Notes: a model not told the origin generated them from the sequence alone. A DNA stretch of 64,000 nt from Jannaschia sp. Os4 (GCF_016820245.1 NZ_JAFCAR010000001.1:124001-188000), one strand, 5' to 3'. Positions 48,447 to 57,384 are shown, numbered from the stretch's first letter. Numbers and translations are program-made.

Positions 48447-48656
48447 ATGCTCTCGTCCTTCCTCCGCTCCGAGACCGGCGCCGTCACCGTCGACTGGGTC
48501 GTGCTCACCGCCGGGCTCGTGGGCCTGTCCCTCGCCGTGACAGGCGTCGTATCCGTCGGGGTGCAGAACGTCTCGGTCCGCCTCGCGGACCTGCTGAGCG
48601 CGGACCTCGTCCGCACCACCTTCGGGGAGATCGGGACCGGCCTCGGGATCTATTGA
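48447..48656 (+). CDS. Flp-family type IVb pilin
   Basis: A 69-residue prepilin. A short basic leader LSSFLRSETG is followed by a hydrophobic segment starting AVTVDWVVLTAGLVGLSLAVTGVV; the Gly10-Ala11 bond fits prepilin peptidase cleavage. After the cut the residue at +5 is Asp, where classical Flp pilins have Glu. The C-terminal part (ADLLSADLVRTTFGEIGTGLGIY) is soluble. It would be the main subunit of the tad pilus assembled by the downstream genes. CAGGAGTCC precedes the ATG. Confidence 0.85.
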   Translation: MLSSFLRSETGAVTVDWVVLTAGLVGLSLAVTGVVSVGVQNVSVRLADLLSADLVRTTFGEIGTGLGIY

Positions 48657-48787
48657 ACGCGGCGTCACGGACGCGACCCGGCGGTTTCCGCGCGCCTGCC
48701 CCCCGAACGTCCGGCGCGGTCCACGCTTTCGCCCGATTCACCGGCGAGACCGGGGCCGTTCCAGTCTGTGGCCGCCCGGAGTCCGTC

Positions 48788-49612
48788 ATGCGCATCATAT
48801 TCGCCGTCATCCTGCTCGCCGGCCTCGGCCTCGCCGGGTTCGCGGTCCACACCGCGCAGAACCGCTTCGCGCAGTACCAGGCCGCGCTGCAGTCCTCGCA
48901 GGACGCGATCATCCCCGTCACCGACGTGGTCGTGCTGGCGCGGTCGCTCCGCTACGGGCAGCCGGTGCGCCGCGCCGACCTAAAGCTCGTGCCGTGGCCG
49001 GCGAACGCCCTGCCCGAGGGGGCCTTCCGCACCCCCGACGAGGTGTTCCCTGCCGGGTCCGAGGGCACGCGCACGGTGCTCCGCGCGATGGAGCGCAACG
49101 AGCCCCTCCTGCGCGTCAAGGTCACGGAGCCGGGCCAGGACGCGGGCGTCGCGGCCAGCCTCGGCGAGGGCATGCGGGCCTTCGCCCTGCGCGTCGACGT
49201 GTCGTCGGGCGTGTCCGGCCTCCTGCGGCCCGGCGACCGGGTGGACGTCTACTGGACCGGCGGCGGCGGGCGCGAGAGCAGCGGCCTGACCCGCCTGATC
49301 CACGCGAACCTGCAGCTGATCGCGGTCGACCAGGTGACCGACGAGGACCGCAACAACCCGATCCTCGCGCGCACCATCACCGTCGAGGCCCCCGCCGACG
49401 TCGTGGCCAAGCTGGCGCAGGCGCAGGCCACCGGAAGCATCTCGCTCGCCCTCGTGGGCGTCACCGACCAGACCGAGAGCGCCGCGGTCGAGGCGACCAT
49501 CAACGAGATCCTCGGCCCGCAGGACACCGTGCAGCGCGCGCGCACCTGCTCCATCCGGACCCGCCGCGGGGCCGAGGTCGTGGCGATCCAGATCCCCTGC
49601 CCCGACGAGTGA
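48788..49612 (+). CDS. cpaB: Flp pilus assembly protein CpaB/RcpC
   Basis: A 274-residue envelope protein of the CpaB family with one N-terminal membrane helix (RIIFAVILLAGLGLAGFAVH) and a SAF/AFP-like domain (VVVLARSLRYGQPVRRADLKLVPWPANALPEGAF), then the RcpC domain with SSGVSGLLRPGDRVDVYWTG and ILARTITVEAPADVVAKLAQAQATGSISLALVG. CpaB is thought to help the secretin and pilus subassembly in the periplasm, perhaps binding peptidoglycan. It lies 131 bases after the pilin gene. Confidence 0.92.
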   Translation: MRIIFAVILLAGLGLAGFAVHTAQNRFAQYQAALQSSQDAIIPVTDVVVLARSLRYGQPVRRADLKLVPWPANALPEGAFRTPDEVFPAGSEGTRTVLRAMERNEPLLRVKVTEPGQDAGVAASLGEGMRAFALRVDVSSGVSGLLRPGDRVDVYWTGGGGRESSGLTRLIHANLQLIAVDQVTDEDRNNPILARTITVEAPADVVAKLAQAQATGSISLALVGVTDQTESAAVEATINEILGPQDTVQRARTCSIRTRRGAEVVAIQIPCPDE

Positions 49613-49678
49613 GGGCGGCGGGCGGCCTTCCGCCCGACCCCACGCGCACCCCCCGGGTGCCCAAATGCAGCCCCATTC

Positions 49679-49711
49679 GTGTCGCGCCGCCCACACCGGG
49701 CGGCGCGACAC
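49679..49711 (+). terminator. Strong hairpin between cpaB and cpaC
   Basis: GTGTCGCGCCGCCC (49679-49692) and GGGCGGCGCGACAC (49698-49711) form a perfect 14-base stem with a 5-base loop. No T-run follows. It lies in a 237-base gap inside the tad locus, so it may stop, stabilise or attenuate transcripts. Confidence 0.55.
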
Positions 49712-49849
49712 GCGCATCGGCGGGACCGATCGGACGCCGGGCTTGGTCGGACGCGCCCGCGCGGGTCAGGTTGGCGCCAATAAAGAAGGACGCGCGGGCC
49801 CGCCGGGATCATCGCGCGCCGGAGCAGTTCGATACGAGAGGCAGGATCC

Positions 49850-51226
49850 ATGAGTATCTGGAAGGTCACGCGCGCCATCGCGCTCGGGGCGGCGTTGGCG
49901 GCCATGCCCCTCGCCCCCGCCATCGCGCAGACCCTGCGCATCGCCGAGGGGCGCCCGCAGGCGCCGCTGCGCGTCCCGCTCAACCGCGCGGTCGTGCTCG
50001 AGAGCGAGGTGCCGTTCGGCGAGCTGTCGGTCGCCAACCCGCTGATCGCCGACATCGCCACCCTGAGCGAGCGCTCGGTCTACGTCCTCGGCAAGGCGCC
50101 GGGCCGCACGACCCTCACCCTGCTCGGGCAGGACGGGCGCCTGATCTCCAACGTCGAGGTGCAGGTCACCCCCGACATCGGCGAGTTCAAGGAGCGCCTG
50201 CGCGAGATCCTCCCCTCCGAGTCCATCGAGGTCCGCACCGCCAACGACGGCCTCGTGCTGTCGGGCGTTGTGTCCTCCGGCCAGAAGCTCGACCAGGCGC
50301 TCGAGATCGCCGAGCGCTACGCGCCGGGGGCGGTCCTCAACCTCATGGTGGTCGGCGGCACCCAGCAGGTGCAGCTCAAGGTCCGCTTCGCGGAGATGTC
50401 GCGCAGCGTGTCCAAGTCCATCGGCGCGCAGCTCGCGGTGAACGGCACGGACCTCAACGGCGGCGGCTTCACCGGCACCACCGGCGCGGTCGGCGGCAAC
50501 GCGGGCGCCCTGCAGCTCAACTTCGGGACCAACTCCCTCGGGCTCGAGGTCCTGATCCAGGCCCTCGAGGAGCGCGGCGTCGCCCGCACCCTGTCCGAGC
50601 CGAACCTCACCGCGCTCTCGGGCCAGACCGCCAGCTTCCTCGCGGGCGGCGAGTTCCCGGTCCCGCAGATCGACGAGGAGGGCAACGTGGGCGTCGAGTT
50701 CAAGCCCTTCGGCGTTACGCTCGATTTCCTGCCGACCGTGGTCGACCAGGACATCATCAACCTGCAGCTCCAGACCGAGGTCTCGTCGATCGACTTCGAC
50801 AACGCGGTCAGCGTCAACGGTGGCCTCGTGCCGGGCGTCTCGGCGCGGCGCGCGACCACCACCGTCGAGATGCGCGACGGCGAGAGCTTCGCCATCGCGG
50901 GCATCCTGCAGGACGACTTCAACGACAGCGCGAACCAAGTGCCGTTCCTCGGCGACCTGCCGGTGCTCGGCGCGCTGTTCCGCTCGGCCTCGTACCAGCG
51001 GCGGCAGACCGAACTCGTGATCATCGTGACCGCGCACCTGGTCACGCCCGCCAAGTCGGTCGACGCGCTCGCGCTGCCGACGGACCGGATCCGCCCGCCC
51101 ACCGAGAACGAGCTGTTCCTCTACGGGCGCGTCTCCGGCGGTCGTCCCGCGGCGGCCACGCTCTCGACCCGCTCGGAGGCCGCGCAGCAGGACTTCTCCG
51201 GGAACTACGGCTACGTGCTGGACTGA
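49850..51226 (+). CDS. cpaC: Tad pilus secretin CpaC/RcpA
   Basis: The outer-membrane secretin through which the tad pilus leaves the cell. The 458-residue protein has a signal peptide (ending PLAPAIAQ), an N-terminal pilus-secretin domain (LRIAEGRPQAPLRVPLNRAVVLESEVPFGELSVANPLIADI), a BON-like segment (IEVRTANDGLVLSGVVSSGQKLDQALEIAERY), and the secretin core from LKVRFAEMSRSVSKSIG to TELVIIVTAHLVTPA. VPFLGDLPVLGALFRS is the secretin signature. It starts 10 bases before the OmpA-like gene downstream begins. Confidence 0.94.
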   Translation: MSIWKVTRAIALGAALAAMPLAPAIAQTLRIAEGRPQAPLRVPLNRAVVLESEVPFGELSVANPLIADIATLSERSVYVLGKAPGRTTLTLLGQDGRLISNVEVQVTPDIGEFKERLREILPSESIEVRTANDGLVLSGVVSSGQKLDQALEIAERYAPGAVLNLMVVGGTQQVQLKVRFAEMSRSVSKSIGAQLAVNGTDLNGGGFTGTTGAVGGNAGALQLNFGTNSLGLEVLIQALEERGVARTLSEPNLTALSGQTASFLAGGEFPVPQIDEEGNVGVEFKPFGVTLDFLPTVVDQDIINLQLQTEVSSIDFDNAVSVNGGLVPGVSARRATTTVEMRDGESFAIAGILQDDFNDSANQVPFLGDLPVLGALFRSASYQRRQTELVIIVTAHLVTPAKSVDALALPTDRIRPPTENELFLYGRVSGGRPAAATLSTRSEAAQQDFSGNYGYVLD

Positions 51227-51236
51227 GGAGGCGAAC

Positions 51237-51842
51237 ATGACCGATCGATTCACCCGACGCGCGGCGCTGGCCGTGCTCGCCGCCGCCCCCGCCGCCTGCG
51301 CGGCGCCCTCCTTCAACCGGCCCGCGGGCGAGACGCTGCTCGACCCGAACCTCGGGGCCTCGACCATGCAGAACATGCAGGTCCACATGGGCCAAGGCGC
51401 GGCGCTGGCCCATCTGAACGGCCGCTTCTCGGCGGCGGTGCAGGACACGGTGAACTTCGCGTTCAACCGCTCCCACCTCGACGGACGGGCCCGCGAGATC
51501 CTCCGCCGGCAGGCCCACTTCATCCGCCAGTTCCCCGAGGTGCGCTTCTCCGTCATCGGCCACACGGACGCCGTGGGCACCGAGGGCTACAACCGCGACC
51601 TCGGCCTGCGCCGGGCGCGGACGGTGGTGCGCTACCTCGCGTCCCAAGGCGTCTCGACGGACCGCCTCGTGGCGGTGGTGTCCGAGGGCGAGACCGAGCT
51701 GGTCGTCAACACCGGCGGGCCGAGCCGCGCCAACCGCCGCGCGGTGACGCAGGTGGGCGGCTTCATGGCCGGCGACGGTCGGACGCTCGACGGCAAGTAC
51801 GCCCGGATCGTCTACCGGCAGTACGTGGTCAGCGCCCAGTAG
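51237..51842 (+). CDS. OmpA family outer-membrane lipoprotein of the tad locus
   Basis: A 201-residue protein with an N-terminal export signal (TDRFTRRAALAVLAAAPAACA; Cys21 is a possible lipid site) and a C-terminal OmpA-like peptidoglycan-binding domain (about 75-180): VNFAFNRSHLDGRAREILRRQ, FSVIGHTDAVGTEGYNRDLGLRRARTVVRYL, SEGETELV and NRRAVTQV. It probably anchors the secretin to the cell wall. GAGGAGG precedes the start, 10 bases after cpaC. A strong terminator follows. Confidence 0.9.
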   Translation: MTDRFTRRAALAVLAAAPAACAAPSFNRPAGETLLDPNLGASTMQNMQVHMGQGAALAHLNGRFSAAVQDTVNFAFNRSHLDGRAREILRRQAHFIRQFPEVRFSVIGHTDAVGTEGYNRDLGLRRARTVVRYLASQGVSTDRLVAVVSEGETELVVNTGGPSRANRRAVTQVGGFMAGDGRTLDGKYARIVYRQYVVSAQ

Positions 51843-51882
51843 GGCCCTACCCCGCCCTCTCGCGGCCGCGACGCCGCCCGAC

Positions 51883-51911
51883 ATGCCCCCCGGATTTCCG
51901 GGGGGCATTTT
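51883..51911 (+). terminator. Rho-independent terminator after the OmpA-like gene
   Basis: ATGCCCCCCGG (51883-51893) pairs perfectly with CCGGGGGGCAT (51898-51908) over ATTT, followed by TTTTCG. It splits the tad locus into two transcription units. Confidence 0.9.
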
Positions 51912-52088
51912 CGTCGAATGCGGGGCAGCCATCGTGTCCGCGTTTCCAACATTTTCATATTCTGCGTCCCAATGTCGCCCAACTTGGCCGCGACACGGAA
52001 ACGGACGGCGGGACGGATGCGTCCCGCGCACCGATTGTTCCGGTCGCCCCGCACCCCGGGTCGTGGCCGACTGCCGAGGGTTTACGCC
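51912..52088 (+). promoter_or_regulatory. Probable promoter region of the cpaE-tad unit
   Basis: The stretch after the terminator contains the most AT-rich patch nearby (TTTCCAACATTTTCATATTC around 51950-51970) and no gene. A promoter for cpaE and downstream genes must lie here; exact -35 and -10 boxes cannot be set. Confidence 0.4.
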
Positions 52089-53414
52089 ATGACCGCAACC
52101 GCCGCCTTGCAGCCCGAGCCCGCGCCCCTGCGCGCGGTCACGGTGAGTCGGGACATCCAAGCCTACGATCTGCTGATCGACGGCATGGAGGCCTGCCTCG
52201 GCGAGGCGTGGGGCGACCTCACCTTCGAGGAGGCGGACGTCTTCGTCGCGGCGGGCGACGCCGACGGGCTGGAGCTCATGGTGTTCGCCCTCGACGACAC
52301 GGACGAGGGCGACCTCGACGCCATCCTCGCCATCGTGAAGGCCGCCAAGGCCGCCGGCCCCAAGATCATCCTCGTCGCCGACTCGCTGTCGCCGCAGGGC
52401 CTGCACGCGCTGCTGCGGGTGGGCGCCGACGACTTCGCCCCCTACCCCATCTCCGAGACCGCGCTCGCCGAGACCATCGACCGGCTGCAGTCGGACCGCG
52501 CCGAGGTGGCGCAGGTGGTGGCCGCCGCCCGCGCCGCCGAGGAGCAGGGCGCCGACGCGCCGCGCCTGCCCGCCACGGGCGGTCGCACCGGGCGCGAGAG
52601 CCGGGTCGTCGCCTTCCACGGGCTCGCCGGCGGCGTGGGCGCGACCACCATCGCCACCAACCTCGCGTGGGAGGTCGCCCAGACCCCCAAGGGGCAGCAG
52701 CCGCTCTCGGTCTGCATCATGGACCTCGACCTGCAGTTCGGCTCCGTCGCCACGCTGATGGACCTCCCCTGCAAGAGCCAGGTCCTCGAGATCCTGTCCG
52801 ACACCGACGCCATGGACGAGCAGGCGTTCCGCCAGTCGCTCTCGGCCCACAAGGGCGGCGTGCAGGTGTTCACGGCGCCCTCCGAGATCGTGCCCTACGA
52901 CATGGTGTCCGCCGAGGACGTGCTCGCCGTGCTCAAGCTCGCGCGCAGCTGCTTCGACGTGACGATCATCGACATGCCGCAATGCGTCACCCAGTGGACC
53001 GACGCGGTCATGGGCGAGGCGGACGTGTATCACGGCGTCCTGCAGCTCGAGGTGCGCGCCGCGCAGAACGCGCTGCGGCTGCGCAAGCTGCTCCGCTCCG
53101 AGGGGGTCTCGCCCGCCTCGCTGGGCTGGATGCTCAACCGCGCGCCGGGCAAGGGCGACCTGCAGGCCAAGGGCCGGATCGACCGCATGGCCGAGACCCT
53201 GTCGGTCGAGTTCGGCCACATGCTCCCTGACGGAAAGGCCGCCGTGCAGGACGCCGCCGACCAAGGCGTCATGCTGGGCGAGGCCGCCCCGAAGAACCCG
53301 CTCCGCCGCGAGTTGCGCGCGATGGCCGACGCCATCGTCGCCGAGGTCCGCGGCGAGACCGTCACCGCCGAGGCCGGACAGAAGAAGTCCATCTTCGGCC
53401 TGAAGTTCGGCTGA
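52089..53414 (+). CDS. cpaE: CpaE/TadZ pilus localisation ATPase
   Basis: A 441-residue MinD/ParA-like protein that places the tad machine at a pole. The N-terminal receiver-like domain (20-135) lacks a clear phospho-Asp and reads as a pseudo-receiver (FVAAGDADGLELMVFALDD, KIILVADSLSPQG, RVGADDFAPYP). The ATPase domain carries a deviant Walker A GLAGGVGATTIATN (about 178-191), IMDLDLQFGSVATLM and TIIDMP. It heads the second tad transcription unit and is followed 4 bases later by cpaF. Confidence 0.93.
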   Translation: MTATAALQPEPAPLRAVTVSRDIQAYDLLIDGMEACLGEAWGDLTFEEADVFVAAGDADGLELMVFALDDTDEGDLDAILAIVKAAKAAGPKIILVADSLSPQGLHALLRVGADDFAPYPISETALAETIDRLQSDRAEVAQVVAAARAAEEQGADAPRLPATGGRTGRESRVVAFHGLAGGVGATTIATNLAWEVAQTPKGQQPLSVCIMDLDLQFGSVATLMDLPCKSQVLEILSDTDAMDEQAFRQSLSAHKGGVQVFTAPSEIVPYDMVSAEDVLAVLKLARSCFDVTIIDMPQCVTQWTDAVMGEADVYHGVLQLEVRAAQNALRLRKLLRSEGVSPASLGWMLNRAPGKGDLQAKGRIDRMAETLSVEFGHMLPDGKAAVQDAADQGVMLGEAAPKNPLRRELRAMADAIVAEVRGETVTAEAGQKKSIFGLKFG

Positions 53415-53418
53415 TCCC

Positions 53419-54864
53419 ATGTTCCAACGCTACAAGAAGCCCCAGATCGCCAAGGCCACGCCGGTCGACGCCGCCCCCGAGGCGGCGCCGAGCAAGGCCG
53501 CGCCCAAGGCTGACGGACCCGCCCCGGCCGCGATGCGCAAGCCCGACGCCGCCAAGGTCGAGGCCGCGCCGGTCCCCGCCGACAAGAACCTGCGCCGCCG
53601 CGAGCGGATCGAGGAGCTCAAGGTGGAGATGCACCACCGCCTCCTCGACAACCTCAACCTCTCCGCTCTGGAGAAGGCCGAGGCGGGCGCCCTCAAGTCC
53701 GAGATCGTCGCGATCACCTCCGAGGAGCTCGCCGACATGGGCGTGATCCTCGGGCGCGAGGACCGCGACATCCTCAACACCGAGCTGTTCGACGAGGTGA
53801 CGGGCCTCGGCCCGCTCGAGCCCCTGCTCAAGGACGACAGCGTCAACGACATCCTCGTGAACGGCCCGCACAACATCTACATCGAGCGCGCGGGCAAGCT
53901 CGAGAAGTCGCCGATCCGCTTCAAGGACGAGCGGCACCTGATGCGGATCATCGACAAGATCGTGTCCGCCGTCGGCCGCCGCGTCGACGAGTCGAACCCC
54001 TACGTGGACGCCCGCCTCAAGGACGGCTCGCGCTTCAACGCGATGGTGCCGCCGGTCGCGGTCGACGGCTCGCTCGTCTCGATCCGGAAGTTCAAGAAGG
54101 AGAAGCTGGCCGTCGACGACCTCGTCAAGTTCGGCGCCTTCACCGAGGAGATGGCCACCTACCTCCAAGCGGCCGTGGCCTGCCGCCTCAACGTGATCGT
54201 GTCCGGCGGGACGGGGTCGGGCAAGACGACCACGCTGAACGCTCTGTCGTCCTTCATCGGCCATGCCGAGCGGGTGCTGACCATCGAGGACACCGCGGAG
54301 CTCCAGCTCCAGCAGGACCACGTGGGCCGGATGGAGAGCCGCCCGCCCAACGTCGAGGGCAAGGGCGCCGTCACCCAGCGCGACTGCCTGCGCAACGCGC
54401 TGCGGATGCGCCCCGACCGCATCATCGTGGGCGAGACCCGCGGCGAGGAGGTCATCGACATGCTGCAGGCGATGAACACCGGCCACGACGGCTCGATGAC
54501 GACGATCCACGCCAACAACGCCCGCGACGGCATCTCGCGCCTCGAGAACATGGTCGCGATGGCCGGCATCGAGATGCCGCTCAAGGCCGTGCGCGCCCAG
54601 ATCTCCTCGGCCGTGAACCTCATCGTGCAGGCCTCGCGCCTGCAGGACGGCTCGCGCCGCATGGTCTCCGTCACGGAGGTGACCGGCATGGAGGGCGAGG
54701 TCATCACCCTGCAGGAGGTGTTCCGCTACGAGCGCCTCGGGCTGGAGCCGGACGGCAAGATCATCGGCAAGTTCACCGCGAGCGGGATCCGCAGCCACTA
54801 CGCCGACCGCTTCCGGCAGTGGGGCTACGACCTGCCCTCCTCCATCTACGAACCCAGCGTCTGA
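53419..54864 (+). CDS. cpaF: CpaF/TadA pilus assembly ATPase
   Basis: The hexameric secretion ATPase that powers pilus extension and retraction. The 481-residue protein has a basic, Ala/Pro-rich N-terminus (1-60), an N-terminal domain with FDEVTGLGPLEPLLKDDSVNDILVNGP and VDESNPYVDARLKDGSRFNAMVPPVAVDG, then the RecA-like core: Walker A SGGTGSGKTTTLNAL (about 261-275), Asp-box IEDTAELQL, Walker B RIIVGETRGEEVIDMLQAMNTGHDGSMTTIHANN with the His box. tadB follows 7 bases after the stop. Confidence 0.96.
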   Translation: MFQRYKKPQIAKATPVDAAPEAAPSKAAPKADGPAPAAMRKPDAAKVEAAPVPADKNLRRRERIEELKVEMHHRLLDNLNLSALEKAEAGALKSEIVAITSEELADMGVILGREDRDILNTELFDEVTGLGPLEPLLKDDSVNDILVNGPHNIYIERAGKLEKSPIRFKDERHLMRIIDKIVSAVGRRVDESNPYVDARLKDGSRFNAMVPPVAVDGSLVSIRKFKKEKLAVDDLVKFGAFTEEMATYLQAAVACRLNVIVSGGTGSGKTTTLNALSSFIGHAERVLTIEDTAELQLQQDHVGRMESRPPNVEGKGAVTQRDCLRNALRMRPDRIIVGETRGEEVIDMLQAMNTGHDGSMTTIHANNARDGISRLENMVAMAGIEMPLKAVRAQISSAVNLIVQASRLQDGSRRMVSVTEVTGMEGEVITLQEVFRYERLGLEPDGKIIGKFTASGIRSHYADRFRQWGYDLPSSIYEPSV

Positions 54865-54871
54865 GGTCCCC

Positions 54872-55840
54872 ATGCAGCTGAGCATCGAGCCGCTGATCTA
54901 CATCGCCATCTTCGCGTCGATCTACCTGCTGATCGGCGCGATCTACCTCATGGTGTTCGGCAAGAGCATCAAGCTCAACAGCCGCATGAACCGCCGCCTC
55001 GCCCTGCTCGAGAAGGGGGTGTCGCGCGACGAGGTCATGAGCGTGCTCCGCAAGGAGATGAGCCAGCACGACAAGGCCCGCTCGATCCCGCTCTACTCGC
55101 TCCTCGCCGAGCGCGCGCAGAAAGCCAACCTCGCCTTCGCGCCGTCCATGCTGGTCATCGTGATGTGCGTGCTCGTGGTCGTGGCCTTCCTGCTCCTGAC
55201 CGTGCTGACCGCCTCCTCGCTCCCGATCCGGATGCTCGTGTCTGTGGTCTTCGGCGTCGGCGCCGTGTTCATGTGGGTCAACAAGCAGGCCAAGACCCGG
55301 CTCTCCATGCTGGAGGAGCAGCTCCCCGACGCGGTCGAGCTGATCGTGCGCTCGCTGCGCGTCGGCCACCCGCTCAACTCCGCCATCGGCATCGTCGCCC
55401 AGGAGATCGCCGATCCCATGGGCTCCGAGATGGGCTTCATCGCCGACGAGGCGGCCTACGGGCGCGACGTCTCCGAGGCCCTGCGCGCCCTGGCCGAGCG
55501 CACCGGCCTGCAGGACATGCGCTTCCTCGCCGTGGCCGTGGCAATCCAGCAGAAGTCGGGCGGCAACCTCGCCGAGATCCTCGAGGGGCTGTCGAAGGTC
55601 ATCCGCGCCCGCTTCAAGCTGTTCCGCAAGGTCAAGGCCATCACCGCCGAGGCGCGGTGGTCCGGCATCTTCCTGTCGGTCTTCCCCATCCTCGCGATGG
55701 TCGGGATCAACGTGGCCAAGCCCGACTACTACGACGGGGTGAAGGACAGCGCGATGTTCATCCCGCTCGCCGCCGTCGTCGTCGTGTTCCTGATCGTGAA
55801 CGTCCTGTTCATGCGCATGATGGTCAACATCAAGGTCTGA
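54872..55840 (+). CDS. tadB: Tad pilus inner-membrane platform protein TadB
   Basis: A 322-residue type II secretion F-domain membrane protein. An N-terminal membrane helix (IYIAIFASIYLLIGAIYLMVFG), a second pair near residues 90-130, the cytoplasmic T2SSF domain (LEEQLPDAVELIVRSLRVGHPLNSAIG ... LRALAERTGLQDMRFLAVAVAIQQKSGGNLAEILEGLSKVIR) and two C-terminal helices. With TadC it forms the base on which the CpaF ATPase acts. tadC starts 10 bases after its stop behind GAGGAGGG. Confidence 0.93.
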   Translation: MQLSIEPLIYIAIFASIYLLIGAIYLMVFGKSIKLNSRMNRRLALLEKGVSRDEVMSVLRKEMSQHDKARSIPLYSLLAERAQKANLAFAPSMLVIVMCVLVVVAFLLLTVLTASSLPIRMLVSVVFGVGAVFMWVNKQAKTRLSMLEEQLPDAVELIVRSLRVGHPLNSAIGIVAQEIADPMGSEMGFIADEAAYGRDVSEALRALAERTGLQDMRFLAVAVAIQQKSGGNLAEILEGLSKVIRARFKLFRKVKAITAEARWSGIFLSVFPILAMVGINVAKPDYYDGVKDSAMFIPLAAVVVVFLIVNVLFMRMMVNIKV

Positions 55841-55850
55841 GGAGGGACCC

Positions 55851-56816
55851 ATGCAGCACCTCGAACCCATCCTCGCCGCTCTCACCGGCCCCGACGCGCT
55901 GATCTTCGGCGCGGGCGCGGCCGGCATCCTGATGGCGATGATCGCGATCCCGCTGATCCTGCGCCGGCGCATCGACCCGATGGAGCGCCTCCGCGTCGAC
56001 CAGGAGCAGGCCTCCGCCGCCGAGGAGCGGCTGAACCGCTACGGCGCGGGCAACCAGATCCTCGCGAAGTACGCCAAGATGCTGGAGCCCGAGGACAAGG
56101 ACGAGATGTCCAAGTCCCGGATGATGATGATCCGCGCGGGCTACCCCCACAAGGACGCGGTCCGCACGCTCCACGCCGCGCAGCTGGTGCTCGGCATGGG
56201 CCTTCTCTCGCTCGGCGTGCTCTACGTCCTCGTGCTCGCGGGCGAGCAGCCCATGCACATGACCGTCCTCTACGCGCTCGGCCCGGGGGTCGTCGGCTAC
56301 TACGGGCCGAAGTACTGGCTCGGCAAGCGCATCGCCAAGCGGCAGGAGGAGATCCAGGCCGCCTTCCCCGACGCGCTGGACCTGCTGCTCGTCTGCGTCG
56401 AGGCGGGCCAGTCGCTCGACCAGTCGATCCTGCGCGTCGCCACCGAGATGGAGCCGACCTTCCCCGCGCTCGCGGGCGAGTTCCTGCTGGTGGCCCAGGA
56501 GATGAAGGCAGGCAAGGACAAGCCCGACGTGCTCCGGGCCATGGCCGAGCGCTGCGACATCCAGGACATCTCCTCCTTCGTGACCGTGCTGATCCAGTCG
56601 GCCAGCTTCGGCACCTCGATCTCGGACGCCCTGCGCGTCTACGCGGGCGAGATGCGCGACAAGCGCGTCATGCGCGCCGAGGAGAAGGCCAACGTCCTGC
56701 CCACCAAGCTGACGGTCGGCACGATGATGTTCTGCGTGCCGCCGCTGCTGATCATCCTGATCGGCCCGTCGATCCACGGCATCGCCACCCAGCTGGGCGG
56801 CGGGGCGGGCTTCTGA
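55851..56816 (+). CDS. tadC: Tad pilus inner-membrane platform protein TadC
   Basis: A 321-residue T2SSF-type partner of TadB. It has an N-terminal helix (LIFGAGAAGILMAMIAIPLIL), a middle membrane pair (GMGLLSLGVLYVLVLAG and MTVLYALGPGVVGYYG), the F-domain (FPDALDLLLVCVEAGQSLDQSILRVATEME ... VTVLIQSASFGTSISDALRVYAGEMRDKR) and a C-terminal helix (LTVGTMMFCVPPLLIILIGPSIHG). The next gene begins one base after the stop. Confidence 0.93.
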   Translation: MQHLEPILAALTGPDALIFGAGAAGILMAMIAIPLILRRRIDPMERLRVDQEQASAAEERLNRYGAGNQILAKYAKMLEPEDKDEMSKSRMMMIRAGYPHKDAVRTLHAAQLVLGMGLLSLGVLYVLVLAGEQPMHMTVLYALGPGVVGYYGPKYWLGKRIAKRQEEIQAAFPDALDLLLVCVEAGQSLDQSILRVATEMEPTFPALAGEFLLVAQEMKAGKDKPDVLRAMAERCDIQDISSFVTVLIQSASFGTSISDALRVYAGEMRDKRVMRAEEKANVLPTKLTVGTMMFCVPPLLIILIGPSIHGIATQLGGGAGF

Positions 56817-56817
56817 G

Positions 56818-57384
56818 ATGGGGTGGGGGCCCCTCCGGATCGCCGCGGTCGCGGCGCTGACGGCCGCGGCGGGCTGCGGCGCGGACGTCGCGCAGCGCGC
56901 CGACCTCCACGTCGGCACGCTCGCCGCCAAGCCGACCGGCCCGCGCGCGCGCGCCGCGCTCGACCGCAGCGAGGAGCTGATGATGATCGGCCGCGCCGAG
57001 GCCGCGCTCGAGCACGCGACCCGCGCGGCGGGCCATGCCGGCCTCACGCCGGAGGTGGTGCGTGCCATGGCGCGGGCCAATGTCGGCCTCGGGAGGCTGG
57101 GCCAAGCGGAGCGCCTGCTGCGCCCCTTGGCCGAGTCCGCCCCCGGCGACGCCGCCGTCCAATCGGAGTTCGGGCGCGTGCTCCTCGCGCTCGACCGCCC
57201 CGCCGAGGCCAGCCGCGTGCTGCGCCTCGCCTTCGCCCTCGACCCGGAGGACACGCTCGCGCGGGACGGATTGTCGGAAAGTCTCGCCAGATTGGGCGAA
57301 CCCGGCTACGATGCGGGGCATAACGAAGCCTTCACCCTCGGGCACGAGGGCGGCGGTCTCTACGTCTTGGGACCTCCGTCATGA
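56818..57384 (+). CDS. TPR lipoprotein of the tad locus (first copy)
   Basis: A 188-residue predicted lipoprotein: signal GWGPLRIAAVAALTAAAGC with lipid Cys20. The rest is helical with about three TPR-like units (EELMMIGRAEAALEHATRAAGHAG, MARANVGLGRLGQAERLLRPLAESAPGD, GRVLLALDRPAEASRVLRLAFALDPED). TadD, a TPR lipoprotein, is needed for tad pilus biogenesis elsewhere; two TPR genes here may share that role. Codon use matches the neighbours. Confidence 0.82.
   Translation: MGWGPLRIAAVAALTAAAGCGADVAQRADLHVGTLAAKPTGPRARAALDRSEELMMIGRAEAALEHATRAAGHAGLTPEVVRAMARANVGLGRLGQAERLLRPLAESAPGDAAVQSEFGRVLLALDRPAEASRVLRLAFALDPEDTLARDGLSESLARLGEPGYDAGHNEAFTLGHEGGGLYVLGPPS

Noticed and set aside
48178-48540. 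120-codon plus-strand frame upstream of the pilin gene
   Set aside because: Pro/Arg-rich, overlaps the pilin gene out of frame, and has no motif or ribosome site.
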